A DNA stretch of 64,000 bases from Clitopilus passeckerianus. Its lineage: Eukaryota > Basidiomycota > Agaricomycetes > Agaricales > Entolomataceae. Made by a program: the position numbers and the translations under genes. Position 1 is the first letter of the stretch, and every line of letters starts with the position of its first letter. This document shows, piece by piece, positions 1-10,012 of this stretch. The stretch spans positions 62,001 through 126,000 of the forward strand of contig CALYLX010000020.1 of the NCBI GenBank assembly GCA_944990035.1, in the 5' to 3' direction. The notes under the pieces are model-generated. The model did not search any database and was not told the DNA's origin. It saw nothing but the letters and a program-made list of their open reading frames with translations.

Positions 1-903
1 GGTGCCAGCACGATACGAAGCGTCTGGATGGCCATGCTTAGCAGCAAGGATAAAGAGTGGGTAGGCGCGGTCAAAGTCTTGCTTGTTCTTAGTCGTGCCG
101 ATGCCATTAGAGTAGCAATCTGCGAGGAAGTATTGAGACGCAGGGTGTCCTCGGTCTGCGAGGCGCTTGAGCAATGCCATGGCTTCCTTGACCAGATCTT
201 CCCGTTTCTCGAGAGCCTTCTCGACCTGAATAAGGTTTCCAGGTTCATTCGGCGGTATAGGGAGTGACTTGGCTGCGTCGATCATGAACACCGCGAACTC
301 GAATTGGAGTTCAGGGTCTTGAGTTTTCTTGGCATTGGCACGGTAGAGCTCAAGAGTTCTCTCATGCGAGAGTAGTGCGGCCTGTTTTCCTGGTCGCAAG
401 TGAGAATGGTCCAAGAGTGGGCCACCTGGAGGCGGTGAAGGGGCACGAATCGAATTGGAGGCATGAGTAGAGGGGGGTCGACCTGCGTCCAGGAATCCGG
501 GAACGGGCAGGTTATTGGTATTCACACCACCACCGCCGGGCGAGCCATTGAAGAAATCATCGTTGTCGTCGTTATCTGGCGAATCGTCATAGTCATCTTC
601 TGGCTCCCATCCATTGGCTACCTGCTGTTGCGGCTGCTGTGGTTGTGGTTGACGAGGGAGCTCACGAGCTGGACGGTTTGGAACAGCTGGGTTATACCCT
701 GACTGTCGATACTGCGCTTGCTGGGGAGACCCTTGGCTTTGTTGCTGGTATTGGGGGTTTCGGGGATACTGAGACTCTGGAGGCCTCACAAACTGCTGCT
801 GCGTGTAGTCTGGAATCTCCTGCGAACCGCCTGGAATACCGTTATGAGCAGGATCGAAGGATGAGGAGGTACGAGGCCGACGGTTTGGAGAAACTGCAGC
901 CAT
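1..903 (-). CDS. SKT5: SKT5/CHS4-type chitin synthase activator with Sel1 repeats, 3' part missing
   Basis: The frame is open without interruption from an ATG at 903 to the window edge, giving the first 301 residues; the C-terminal part lies outside. The N-terminal ~150 residues are Pro/Gln/Asp-rich and disordered, with Q-rich stretches around residues 40-90 and an acidic DDYDDSPDNDDNDD patch. From about residue 175 the sequence becomes helical with Sel1-type repeats: HERTLELYRANAKKTQDPEL, then an AMALLKRLADRGHPASQYFL repeat followed by GIGTTKNKQDFDRAYPL and AAKHGHPDASYRAGT. Known of the family: Skt5/Chs4 proteins bind and activate class IV chitin synthase at the plasma membrane and bud neck. 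The identity is inferred from this architecture; other Sel1-repeat proteins such as HRD3 relatives are less likely because of the disordered N-terminus. No intron is needed in the visible part. Confidence 0.82.
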   Translation of the reverse strand, partial: MAAVSPNRRPRTSSSFDPAHNGIPGGSQEIPDYTQQQFVRPPESQYPRNPQYQQQSQGSPQQAQYRQSGYNPAVPNRPARELPRQPQPQQPQQQVANGWEPEDDYDDSPDNDDNDDFFNGSPGGGGVNTNNLPVPGFLDAGRPPSTHASNSIRAPSPPPGGPLLDHSHLRPGKQAALLSHERTLELYRANAKKTQDPELQFEFAVFMIDAAKSLPIPPNEPGNLIQVEKALEKREDLVKEAMALLKRLADRGHPASQYFLADCYSNGIGTTKNKQDFDRAYPLFILAAKHGHPDASYRAGT

Positions 904-2536
904 GATGGTGGTTGTACATCAACCGGGCACAAGTTGTCATCGCCGTATTGTAGGTGGCCACAGGCGAGCAGACGGATCGGCCAATGAAACCTCCCTCAGA
1001 CTTTGGTCTCGTCTCAATATTTCTCTCCATTTCTTCTAATTTTACGTTTTACAATGCAGGCTACCTAATACTGAGCTCGTTGCCGAAACATGCCCCAAGA
1101 ACGTTGACTACGACATTGGAGGAAAACTTTCGCTCAATGGAGTTCAGACAAGGCAATTGACAAACAAATGACAATACATTTTCATCACCGCTGGGTGGAC
1201 CGCGTGGACCGGTACCTCAATGGCTTCCGTTCTGGTCGGTGGAGGACCTGACGGCGTCAAGGAAGTCGGTGAATACCAAAGCCAATGAAGACAGCTGGCG
1301 TCTTTTCCTCAGCTTTCATCGTTATGCGGCATACCAAATCCAAAGCGTTCGAACCCAACCTAAACCTTGCAGGTTCTTCGCTTCGCCAATCCTCAGCCAG
1401 ATGGCCTCGGACCCGTTGTGTCAAGCTGGTCACCGCATCCGACATGCCTTTCCGTTGTCAACTTAGCCAGAATGACTACTGGATACATAGGTAGTTAAAT
1501 GGCGCCTTCTGTGGTTACGCGCCACCATGTCCCCAATAACTCGCCTCTCAAATGCCAGCTGAAGAACCAGGAATGGTGACTCTAAAAATACGGAAGCTCC
1601 AAAATAACCGCCTACTATGCAGACGTCAATTTATCCTTCAAATTCTCCATCCGTGCAGACCAAATGTATCAAAAGCCGAGCTTAGGAATCAGCTGGCAAC
1701 CTTGTTTTCTGCAAGCTCAAGCTGTGCAGTTGTCTTCGGTCTGCGAACAGCTTTTGGTGGCAGCACCACCACTGGATTCGGCCATATATACGACAATGCA
1801 GCTTCAAGATTGAAATTTGACCTCAAACACCGTCTTTATAGGGTAAGAGAAATACAGTTCCGTCATTGATTTCTCCGGGCTGAATATATTGCCGCATAGG
1901 ATGGGCTCATAGGCAAATACAAGAACTTTCCGAAACGTATATATGCCGGCTTCAAGAATCATGCCAACAAGGTGATAGGTCTCTGTTCTCATCTTTAGAT
2001 TGACGCTGACCATGAAGCAAGTTCAGAGGAAAGGAAAGAGGGGAGAAGCATCCAAAGAACCGAAACTGGGCATAAATGCGGTTTTCTTGCAAGGACTCAG
2101 TACTCAGTACTCGTTATGCAAGCTCCGGCGTTGTATGAAGCCCTGCTGGGAATTCATAGTGAATGCTTATATATATGGGTCGAGATCGATGTTATTGTTG
2201 AGGCAAATCGTGCATCGTGAGCACGTACTTACGCTTTGGCGTCACTGGCCACTCATTGTGGTCGGTGTCATCATTATCCTCAATGCCACTGCTTTGGCCT
2301 ATGGCCAAAGCGTTCTCTTTTCATTGTTCATCTCTCATATATATATTCCTCGTAGTTTATCCTCTCACCTCAGTTCCCTATAACGGTTACTGAGGTGAGT
2401 ATCCCAGGTTTCATACCATAGATCATTTACTTATCATCTCGTAGATTCTATCCTATTAGGTACATTGGTTGTATAGTTCCCTATAACGGTTACTGAGATT
2501 CTATCCTATTAGATTTTGTCTCTACAGTTATTCACG
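904..2536. other. Intergenic stretch without a supported gene
   Basis: About 1.6 kb between the SKT5 start and the tRNA. Only short frames on both strands, none with recognisable domains or convincing splice sites. AT-rich runs of the TATATA type occur near 2165-2180 and 2336-2350, and the interleaved short repeats described separately lie near its right end. It probably holds the SKT5 promoter. Confidence 0.6.
2372..2512 (+). repeat. Interleaved short direct repeats upstream of tRNA-His
   Basis: Two different motifs are each present twice in the same order. A 23-base motif beginning AGTTCCCTATAACGG lies at 2372-2394 and again at 2475-2497; a 17-base motif, AGATTCTATCCTATTAG, lies at 2443-2459 and 2496-2512. 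In the second unit the motifs abut and share two bases; in the first they are 48 bases apart. This fits a local duplication of about 100 bases followed by a deletion. The block ends 25 bases before the tRNA gene. Confidence 0.75.
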
Positions 2537-2615
2537 GTCCTAGTCGATTAGGGGTTAAATCACATCGTTGTGGTAAAACACCGATGAGCCGGAGGTTCGA
2601 GTCCTCCCTGGGACA
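2537..2615 (+). tRNA. tRNA-His (GTG), apparently with a 7-base intron
   Basis: The cloverleaf can be drawn by hand. The acceptor stem GTCCTAG pairs with CTGGGAC (one G-T pair); the D stem is GATT/AATC with loop AGGGGTTA; the anticodon stem CATCG/CGATG pairs perfectly; the T arm GGAGG-TTCGAGT-CCTCC is perfect and holds a canonical B box. The A box fits TRGYNNANNNGG. The loop between the anticodon stem halves has 14 bases, TTGTGGTAAAACAC. Reading TTGTGG plus a final C leaves a 7-base insertion, TAAAACA, after position 37, the usual place of a nuclear tRNA intron. The anticodon is then GTG (His). A second copy with the same layout lies at 24481-24559 on the other strand. Confidence 0.75.
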
Positions 2616-3028
2616 CCATGGCTTGTGTGTGGTTGCTCGAGCAACCGCTAATTTTCCCATTTTTAAAAACGTCAAGTGATTGTTCATTGGTGGCATTGAT
2701 GTTGTGGGAGTGTGTACCAAGAATAGGGAATACGATGTATATCGAGAAAATATGGCGAGTATAGCATCATATTGGCTATCTAAGCGAGCTAACGTCGAAC
2801 ATCAGGATCTACTGCCCAGGATTATATGTAGTTCGCAGATCCACACCCCCCGAGAAGTTTTTAGCCCTCCATAAATGCTGGGACCATGTGAGTTCAATAG
2901 CGTACCATTCATTCAGATGACGAACGTACTTCATCCAATCCTGCCATACCGAGAAACTTGCATCACCAAGCCGTTCCTCTAGCCCAACGGTATTGAAGTC
3001 AAATGAAACTCGCAGAATCCTAGCATTC

Positions 3029-3402
3029 CTAGCCTCCATGTAACGTAGAGATCAGAACGATCTCATCTCGATCCTTCAATTGATACTCTCCTTCTCCCTC
3101 CAACTCCCAATCCGTATCGTTCACAAGAACCAAGATACCCGGACGCCTACCCATGCGAGCTTCAATCTACACAATCTTCACAAGAAGATGGATGACCGCA
3201 CTCACACAGTATCTTTCTCTACAAACAGCTCTGCCCTCTCTTTCAACAGGTTATCCTTGAGCCACAGAATTAGATACCGCAGATCGACGGGCTTTGAGTC
3301 GTCTCCGATGGTTGAGGGTACCGTGACTGTATGAGATCGTTGGTTTCCGAAGAGGAGCTCCAGCCCACCGCTGAACTCGACCTTGACTGTGATGGTGGAC
3401 AT
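3029..3402 (-). CDS. URM1: Urm1 ubiquitin-related modifier
   Basis: Exons complement(3206..3402, 3029..3146); the 59-base intron has GTGAGT/GGTAG borders. The 104-residue product starts [20 protein letters not shown] and ends [14 protein letters not shown] with the C-terminal Gly-Gly directly before the stop, as in all Urm1 proteins. The splice restores the conserved junction [20 protein letters not shown]. Known role: Urm1 is a sulfur carrier activated by Uba4 for 2-thiolation of wobble uridines in cytosolic tRNAs, and a protein modifier under oxidative stress. Its length matches the family (about 100 residues). The start is the first ATG and matches the family start. Nothing is odd about the gene. 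Confidence 0.95.
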
Positions 3403-4017
3403 TGAGGAAAAGAGTTGATAGCCGCGTTTGATCAGGGGAAATCAAATTGTCGAAACAGACGCGCTTTGGGAACTTGAACTTGCTCACAACCTATCGACGC
3501 CATTTCATGCTTGGAAGGTTACCTACCACATGGAAGGGAAATTACAGCTTGATATAGCTCGAGATTGGAAAGCCACACCCACATATACGCCCACAAATCA
3601 AAGGCCAATGCCGGAAAACTGGTTGACGGCTGCAAGAATCAATCCGAAAACGTGTCCTGCACAGAACTGAACATTACTGGATTATCGGCTCGGTATTCCT
3701 GGATTTCGAGGATCTTCACCCGTTGATGCTTCACTTTTATGCTCCTCTTACGTAGATACCTGCTGTGGGATTACTACCAGCCCGAGTAAGCGGATCAGAC
3801 TCATCCGACAGGCCACTATGTTTGTGTCACGAACATCTGCTGTTGTTCTGGAAGCACTCATATGGGCGGTCGTGGCTTGATGCACGATGTTTGGGAAAGT
3901 GACAAGTGATAAAACTGCGTCGTTTCATCTAGGTTGTCAACCTCTGTATCGTGTAGCCTTTCCTTTAAAAGCCCGGGAGAGGTCTAGTGGATCTATTCCA
4001 AACTTCCACCCTTGACC
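3403..4017. other. Intergenic, divergent promoter region
   Basis: About 0.6 kb between the divergently read URM1 and the hypothetical gene at 4018. A frame at 3428-3670 on the plus strand has no recognisable content and overlaps another short frame on the minus strand. I see no gene here. Confidence 0.55.
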
Positions 4018-5066
4018 ATGATGGACCGCTGCCCCGTGTTCTGTATTGCTGATATCCCAAAAACCGTAAGCCATGTAATCACAATAGCTCACTATTCACA
4101 GCTCATTTTTTGCCATACAGACCCTAGATCTCCTTTGCGAAGGCATCGAAGATTACTTCTCAGAATTCGACGACGGGGACGACACGGACGCATTCGAGCG
4201 GATCGTCATCATTGATAACAAAGATGTCTTTGAAAGGGGAATCACTATGAATGATGTTGAAGATGGTGACGGATTAGTCGGCGAACCTAAGAGAGATGGC
4301 ATGGATGGGAATATGTAAGTTCAATTTCTTCTTGATGATGAAATCTCCTCAACAAACAATCTACAGAGTTCCTGACGACTTATTTACAAGCCCAAGTAAT
4401 CTCCGGAAACGACCTCGTTCTCCATTTCGCTCGCGATCACCCACACCTGCGCCCGATGCTTCAGGCAATATAACGATGGGCTCCGCTGATCTCATTGGAC
4501 CTAATCTCCTTGATCATGACACACGGCAGCCAAAACGTCAGCGTGGTTGGAAGGATGTGCCAGAAGATAGTGCTTCGACAAACATTAGCACCTCCCAAGA
4601 GATGGGTCGGAGCCATGAGTCGGTTGTGGGAGCAGAAGGCGGTGGGATGGAGGTGGATGAAGACATAGCCACTCGTTCTGACTTTCTTGGCCACACTCTC
4701 CAAGGAGTGTGTGATTGGTTCGACAAAAATATCACCCAACCGGACTGGGAAGGGTTCACGCCTTACTGCTTCCTAGTGCTTGACGATAAGAGCACAGAAG
4801 ATGGCACCTGCATTTTTGTCTGCACGCAAGATTCAGCCCCGGGAGAGATCCACTCGCTGCGGTGTACGTTTGACCTAGCTATGGTCAACGTTATTGCTTG
4901 TAGCATTCAGGGGCACTCAATCGAAGAGGGTGTGGCAGGGAATTTTATGCGGAGCGGGGTGACTATGACGAAAGAAAACTATAAGTTGGCGATGGATGGA
5001 GGTCTGTATATGGAACGCGGCGAGGTGAAGCTCGATCAATACTGGCGAGATTTTAGTAACTTGTAG
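4018..5066 (+). CDS. Uncharacterised basidiomycete protein, acidic with a nuclear-localisation-like stretch
   Basis: Exons 4018..4065, 4121..4314 and 4367..5066, with clean GTAAG donors and ACAG acceptors, giving 313 residues. I do not recognise a named domain. The N-terminal third is very acidic (FSEFDDGDDTDAFER, MNDVEDGDG). It is followed by a basic, Ser/Pro-rich patch, LRKRPRSPFRSRSPTPAP, and a second basic cluster, RQPKRQRGWK, which together look like a nuclear localisation signal. The C-terminal ~120 residues are compact and probably folded: GVCDWFDKNITQPDWEGF, CIFVCTQDSAPGE, then a helical end finishing YWRDFSNL. A nuclear role is inference only. The start is the only ATG in frame before the first splice. 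Splice sites and codon pattern support a real gene. Confidence 0.7.
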
Positions 5067-5303
5067 CTGTGATGAGTGAATGCGCTTTGATCGCTAAATC
5101 TCACGAGCTAAATGGAATTTGGTCGTGGGTGGTCCAATTCGTCTGACTGTGCAGGTCGGGACATTCACCGAACGAAGTATGACGAGCTGATAGAGAGCCC
5201 AACAAGACTATATCGGTAACTGTAAGATATCCGCCTCATTCAAAGCCATGGTATTCCTGAATCCACTTCCATTTATGAGCCTTGTCAGACTAATCTACTA
5301 CGT

Positions 5304-6755
5304 CTACTCTGCGACCTTTACAATCAGCTTCCCCGTAGTCTTCCCTCCAGTCAGGTCGATCTGCGCTTGCTTCACACCATCAGCGGTGAATGGATATTCT
5401 TGGAAGACGTTGATCTTGAGAGTACCGTCAGCGATCAGACCGAAGGTTTTCTTGCCGTAGTAATGGGCTTCTTCCGGGGTATATGTGTAGTTTGTCATTC
5501 TATTGTGGTAATTGTCTCGAAAAGTCGACTAAAAAGAACACCAGGAGGCTTACGTTGGCCGAAGGAGTTTGAGGTTCTTCTCTACAAGCTTGATAGGAGC
5601 AAACGGAGGTACCGCACCAGAGGCGTTGCCGACTGAAACGAGTGTTCCTTTCCGTTTGAGCATTTTGAAGTTGCTATCAAATCTATAGGAGATATTGGTC
5701 GCCAGAGAGAGGAGCACAACTAAAGACACTCACGTATCTTTCCCAACACCATCAAAAACGCCATCGACACCTTCACCGTTTGTTAGTTCTAGTACTCGCT
5801 GAACGGTGTCTTCCGTTTTGTATATGATAACATGGTCGGCGCCGTGCTTCTTGGCAAGCTCTGCCTTCTCTGGTGTGGAGGTAGTACCGATGACGGTGGC
5901 ACCTCTGGCTCTTCCGAGCTGCGCGAACAGCAAGCCCAGGCCGCCAGCAACAGTATGTACTAGGATGGTGTCTCCTTTCTTCACTGGGTAAGCTTCAGCG
6001 AAGAAGGTTACAGCAGTGAGAGCCTGAAGAAGACCAGCAGCGGCAGTGCGGGTGGAAACTGCCTCGGGAACGGGATATGCTGCTTTCCATGGAACTGAGA
6101 TGTACGTGGCATGAGTACCAAGGAAATCCTAGAAAAGACCGCTCTCATTGGTTTGCCTCGAGAAATTCAAATAAAGGGTATCTCACACAGGCGACTTTTC
6201 CGCCTACTTTGAATTCATTCTTCTTGTAGGTTTCGTTATTGAGAACCGATGCATCGGTTGGGAGGGCAATGACCGTCCCGGAAGTTTCTTTCCCTAAGAC
6301 GGCAGGAAATTCTTTATAGGCGTATACTCCACCCCTGAAAGTGTAATAGATGAGAGGCTGTTGTCTTGTTAACTGGAATACCAGTACCTGTAGTATGTGT
6401 CGATGAAGTTGACTCCGAGGTACTCAACCTAGATCCGGATGATGCACATTTAGCAGGACCTTGTGTCTGAGACTAATTCATACCTTTATGACAAGATTCT
6501 TGGGGTCCGGCTTAGGAAATGGAATGGTTGTCTTCTCAATGACTTCAAAGCCGCCGGTCTAAGGGCTTTCCTTGGTATCGTTCTTCCGAACGACTTTAAT
6601 TAGCGACTAACCTTTTGGATAGTGATGGCTTCAACTGTGCTGGGCAGCGACATTTTCCTTATACTTCGACTTGACTGGTGAACCAAGTTTCGAGAGAATA
6701 ATGGTATTCGTGGACGTAGTAACGAGAGAAAGGGTATTCGTATGGTAAATGACAT
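5304..6755 (-). CDS. ZTA1: NADPH:quinone oxidoreductase, zinc-type MDR family (ZTA1-like)
   Basis: Seven exons, complement(6612..6755, 6484..6558, 6388..6428, 6187..6334, 5734..6128, 5554..5682, 5304..5499). The product is a medium-chain dehydrogenase/reductase: the GroES-like part includes VEYLGVNFIDTYYR, the NADPH-binding part VAGGLGLLFAQLGRARGATVIG, and the DGVFDGVGKDT segment follows. Known for this family: one-electron reduction of quinones with NADPH; no structural zinc is expected. Two starts are possible. ATG 6653 gives the canonical cytosolic 341-residue protein (MSLPSTVEAITIQK). ATG 6755 is in the same open frame and adds 34 residues with many Arg/Ser/Leu and no acidic residue, typical of a mitochondrial presequence. 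I gave the longer form. All introns are 51-58 bases. Confidence 0.9.
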
Positions 6756-6823
6756 GACAGAGAGATTAGTGATCACGATCACGATTGCGTCTTTAAGGTA
6801 AGATCTCATCTAATCAAGAACGG

Positions 6824-7750
6824 CTAGTGACGGCCCGGTATCCGGTTCGCCCGATCCATCTGAGATTGAAGCTGCAACTTCAATTTGGAGGATTGTGCCG
6901 TCGAGTTCGAGGCCAGATCAATGAAGGAGGCCACTCGATTACAGCCTCCAGCAGACATCAAAATCGCTGGCCCAGGGGATTTCAACTTCCCACCATTTCC
7001 ATTCCTTCTCATCGACGATTCCGCTAGGTCAAAGAAATTTCGAAGTGTTTCCTTATCGTAGGATTCTGGTGCCCGATTTCTTCGCCATCCATAGTAGACT
7101 AGATGCTCCACGGCTATAGAAACCTGTTCGAGCTCGACATTGCTATCAGCAAAATGTTGACCGTCGGCGGGTATAGGCGAATCACTGAGGAGCTCTGCCT
7201 TCGATTTATCCATGCGGAAGGGAACTATCTTGAAGGTGTGCTTGATGCATTCGGCTTCACGGATGCATTCAATCCTCATCGATTTCGACCTGAAGCCGAT
7301 TATTTGCTCTTCTGTGGTGTCTGATGCGTCGATATTCTGTATGAAATCGACCCCAGGAGCAGGGAAACCATTCAGCCAAGGGGCCACCTGGCGAGCACGC
7401 TCTGTGTCTTCTTCTATGTGTATTATTGTCTTTATCTGTCCTCGCACTGTCGGTCGACAGAGCAAGCTCAGGAAAGCGTATACGGCATCGGCATCAGTGC
7501 CACTTGGTTCACGAGCCACGATCCACCACCGAGGGCCACGAGACTCTTGGATCCAACGAGCGTTCAAGTATGTCGAAGAGCGATCTAGGTCGTCGGTTGA
7601 CCAGGAAGATGCGTTTTGAGCCTGAGGTAGACGCTTGCGAACGTTGGAGGGATGGTCGGGGCATAGGTGGCAGGCTTGCTCCCTTTCGCCTTCTCTCTTA
7701 GAGAGAGGCTTGAAAGTGGCTGACTCGAGTTGCGTTAGCTGGTCTGTCAT
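6824..7750 (-). CDS. Tyrosine-phosphatase-like protein without catalytic residues (pseudophosphatase)
   Basis: Single exon, 308 residues. The fold is recognisable by comparison with the intact phosphatase at 30743-32047: YLNARWIQESRGPRWWIVAR matches YLNASWVLERYGHKWWIASQ, and RGQIKTIIHIEEDTERARQ matches the motif after it. The active site is gone. The signature CSAGIGRTGSF of the relative is replaced here by MSAGGCNRVASF (residues 265-276): the nucleophilic Cys aligns with Met265 and one residue is inserted before the Arg. The WPD loop WPDHG is replaced by GWRRNR (from 221), so the general acid Asp is lost too. The frame is intact with no stop over 927 bases, which suggests a maintained protein, for example a phosphotyrosine or partner-binding scaffold, rather than debris; that role is inference. 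It lies head to tail with the oxidoreductase, only 68 bases from its upstream start. Confidence 0.75.
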   Translation of the reverse strand: MTDQLTQLESATFKPLSKREGEREQACHLCPDHPSNVRKRLPQAQNASSWSTDDLDRSSTYLNARWIQESRGPRWWIVAREPSGTDADAVYAFLSLLCRPTVRGQIKTIIHIEEDTERARQVAPWLNGFPAPGVDFIQNIDASDTTEEQIIGFRSKSMRIECIREAECIKHTFKIVPFRMDKSKAELLSDSPIPADGQHFADSNVELEQVSIAVEHLVYYGWRRNRAPESYDKETLRNFFDLAESSMRRNGNGGKLKSPGPAILMSAGGCNRVASFIDLASNSTAQSSKLKLQLQSQMDRANRIPGRH

Positions 7751-8021
7751 GAGGTACTGTGAGAGGTAGTATGATGAGTTCTTCCGCAGCGTGTTTTCCT
7801 ATTTAAATGAATAGCATCGAACACAGCCACAATAGACGGAGCAATGCTCTGAACCTCTGGACCCACAAATGCTGTTGTGCTTCAGAGCATGGCGGTTTAA
7901 CCGATCGTTCTTTGTTCTTTCTTTGGCATCCTCAATGTTTCTTGTACTTTCAAAGAATTCATTGGATTCATAAAGAACAACACAAATTGACGTTGTTATG
8001 ATAAATTGCCGACAAGGTCTA

Positions 8022-8665
8022 TTAAGATTTGATCATCCAATCCTCCTTGAGTTCTTCACCGTTGACGGTGATCGGTTTAGCCCCTAGAATTTATACCATG
8101 AGGCCTAGAACAATGGCAGAAAACAACACAGAAAGCCGTACCGAGCATAACAATGTACATCCTTGCCCACTCGGTCCCCTCATTCTTCCAGGTGTGGGCC
8201 GTTCCTCGCTGGCAGACAACATCCCCTTTCTTAAGGCTGGCAGTCTTCCCATCGTCAAGCTTGAGAGTTACCGAGCCCTCCGCAACAATGAGATAGTCCA
8301 AGGAGGTAGTACGATGATATTTCTGTATGATAAGATATCAGAATACTAAGTGCGTTTTCCAGCAGAAGATATGTACTCACCGAGACTGATCCTGGAGCAA
8401 GCTCAAACACACGGAAGCAAGACCCATTTGGCGTGTAGACGCCCATGAAAGTAGCGATGTAATCATCAAACGACCCCGTAGTCAGCTCACTGTCATTCGA
8501 GGTCGTAGGCACGTCGACCGAGGCATGGACACCGTATCCTTGGTCTTGGCTACCAGGGTAGGACATGGCTTGAAGCCTTTCGTCTTTGATAAAGACGGAC
8601 TTTCCTTCAGTCGAGTGGCCGGTGATGACCCGGCGGATGGGTGGGTAGGGGCATGAGTCTGCCAT
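8022..8665 (-). CDS. Cupin-domain protein, tandem copy A
   Basis: Exons complement(8381..8665, 8142..8322, 8022..8083), 175 residues. The start MADSCPYPPIRRVITGHSTE and the whole exon plan match copy B at 9373-10012, with exons 1 and 2 of identical length (285 and 181 bases). The C-terminal half carries cupin motif 1 (YHRTTSLDYLIVAEGSVTLK) and motif 2 (KKGDVVCQRGTAHTWKNEG, with the His and Asn of the family but Arg in place of the usual Pro). Known of small fungal cupins: a beta-barrel metal-binding fold; the substrate cannot be predicted. There is no signal peptide, so it is probably cytosolic. The intron 2 splice was chosen to give VMLGAKPITVNGEELKE, which copy B confirms. Confidence 0.8.
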
Positions 8666-9372
8666 AGTGAAGTTGGTGAACGTAGGGAAGATTGAGTGGA
8701 AGCTAGAGGAGTAGACAGAACCGCGATGAGAACCCAGTTCAGTGAGGGAATGAGCTTTCATTTGCCTCAATTATATACCTCACTTTCACGTGTTTCGAAA
8801 TTCTTTGCCCTCGAGGGTCGTGAAAGGAAGGAGATGATGGTGACTCGAGACGTGACGTACGAAGCCGTAAATATTGCTACAGTTCGCATTGTTCTACGAA
8901 ACTGTACTGGACTCCGGACGAGTTTCCCCACGTCTAGGGGTCGGCGGTGTCAAGACCTGAGTTGAGCGGGTTGTGGCCATCAGGAAAGAAGCAGAAACGA
9001 ACAATGTGACCTGTCGAACGGTGCTACATGAAGGTCATAAGTGTTGAGGTTGCTCAAAAACTTGGTTCTTGGCATCGATGTGACCATTAGGCGCCCCAGG
9101 ACCACCTCAGGAGGTGATGCAACATTTGTGACAGTGGACCTGAGGAACCCTTCGCATGGTTCAGGAGAGGGAGTCATTGCACGGCTCCGCAACTAAGAAG
9201 AAGAAACATTTGGCCACAGATGGGTTCCCTTGATGGCAGAAACGTAGAAACATGGGTCGATGATGGCATTGATGGCCCCCTTGCGGCGTTTTCCCAAGCT
9301 GAAGACCAGACAAAGTAGAAGTCCAAGCTTCAGGTGGATCAGAGAGCATGGCAGAATATATTGCTATTACTT
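8666..9372. other. Spacer between the two cupin copies
   Basis: About 0.7 kb. Short frames on both strands carry nothing recognisable and no remnant of a third cupin copy was seen. It should contain the copy A promoter and the copy B terminator. Confidence 0.55.
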
Positions 9373-10012
9373 TTAAGCGTTAAGATCATAAGACTCCTTC
9401 AGTTCCTCTCCGTTCACTGTGATCGGCTTAGCCGCTGAGACTTTGTCTAAGTAATCTTTGCAAACACTGGATACGAAACGCGGGCTCACCAAGGATAATA
9501 CCGTAGTATTGTACCCATTCAGTCCCCTCATTTCTCCAGGAGTGAGCTGTTCCTCGCATGCATACGACATCACCCCTCTTCAACACCGTAGTTTTGCCAT
9601 CATCAAGCTCGAGGGTTATCTCGCCTGCCATGACGATTCCATAGTCCAAAGAATGTGTACGATGGGTTTTCTGAGGAAATGCAAATGCTCGTATCCAAAT
9701 ATCCATCAGAGTAGAAGAGGGACTCACGGAAGTCGATCCTGGGCCAAAGTTGAACACACGGAAGCCCACTCCGGATGGCGGATAAAGCCCAGGAAGTGTA
9801 GCAATAGTGTCCACGAAAGATCCTGTTGTCAGTTCACTGTCGTTTGACGCAGGTACGGTTTCTGTTGCATGGATATTGTAGATGCCGTCCTTGCTCCCGG
9901 GGGTCCAAAATTGTTCCTCCTGGAGCTCGTCTTTGATGAAGACGGCCTTTCCTTCCGCATTATGGCCAGTAATGACACGTCGAACGGGCGGGAAGGGGCT
10001 TGTTTCTGACAT
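9373..10012 (-). CDS. Cupin-domain protein, tandem copy B
   Basis: Exons complement(9728..10012, 9490..9670, 9373..9440), 177 residues. It begins MSETSPFPPVRRVITGHNAE and keeps the same order of segments as copy A: NDSELTTGSFVDTIATLPG, FRVFNFGPGSTS, cupin motif 1 (THRTHSLDYGIVMAGEITLE), motif 2 (KRGDVVCMRGTAHSWRNEG) and the tail AKPITVNGEELKESYDLNA. The two copies differ at many positions but share every intron position and phase, so they arose by tandem duplication before substantial divergence. Metal-binding cupin fold is known for the family; the reaction is unknown. Confidence 0.8.
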
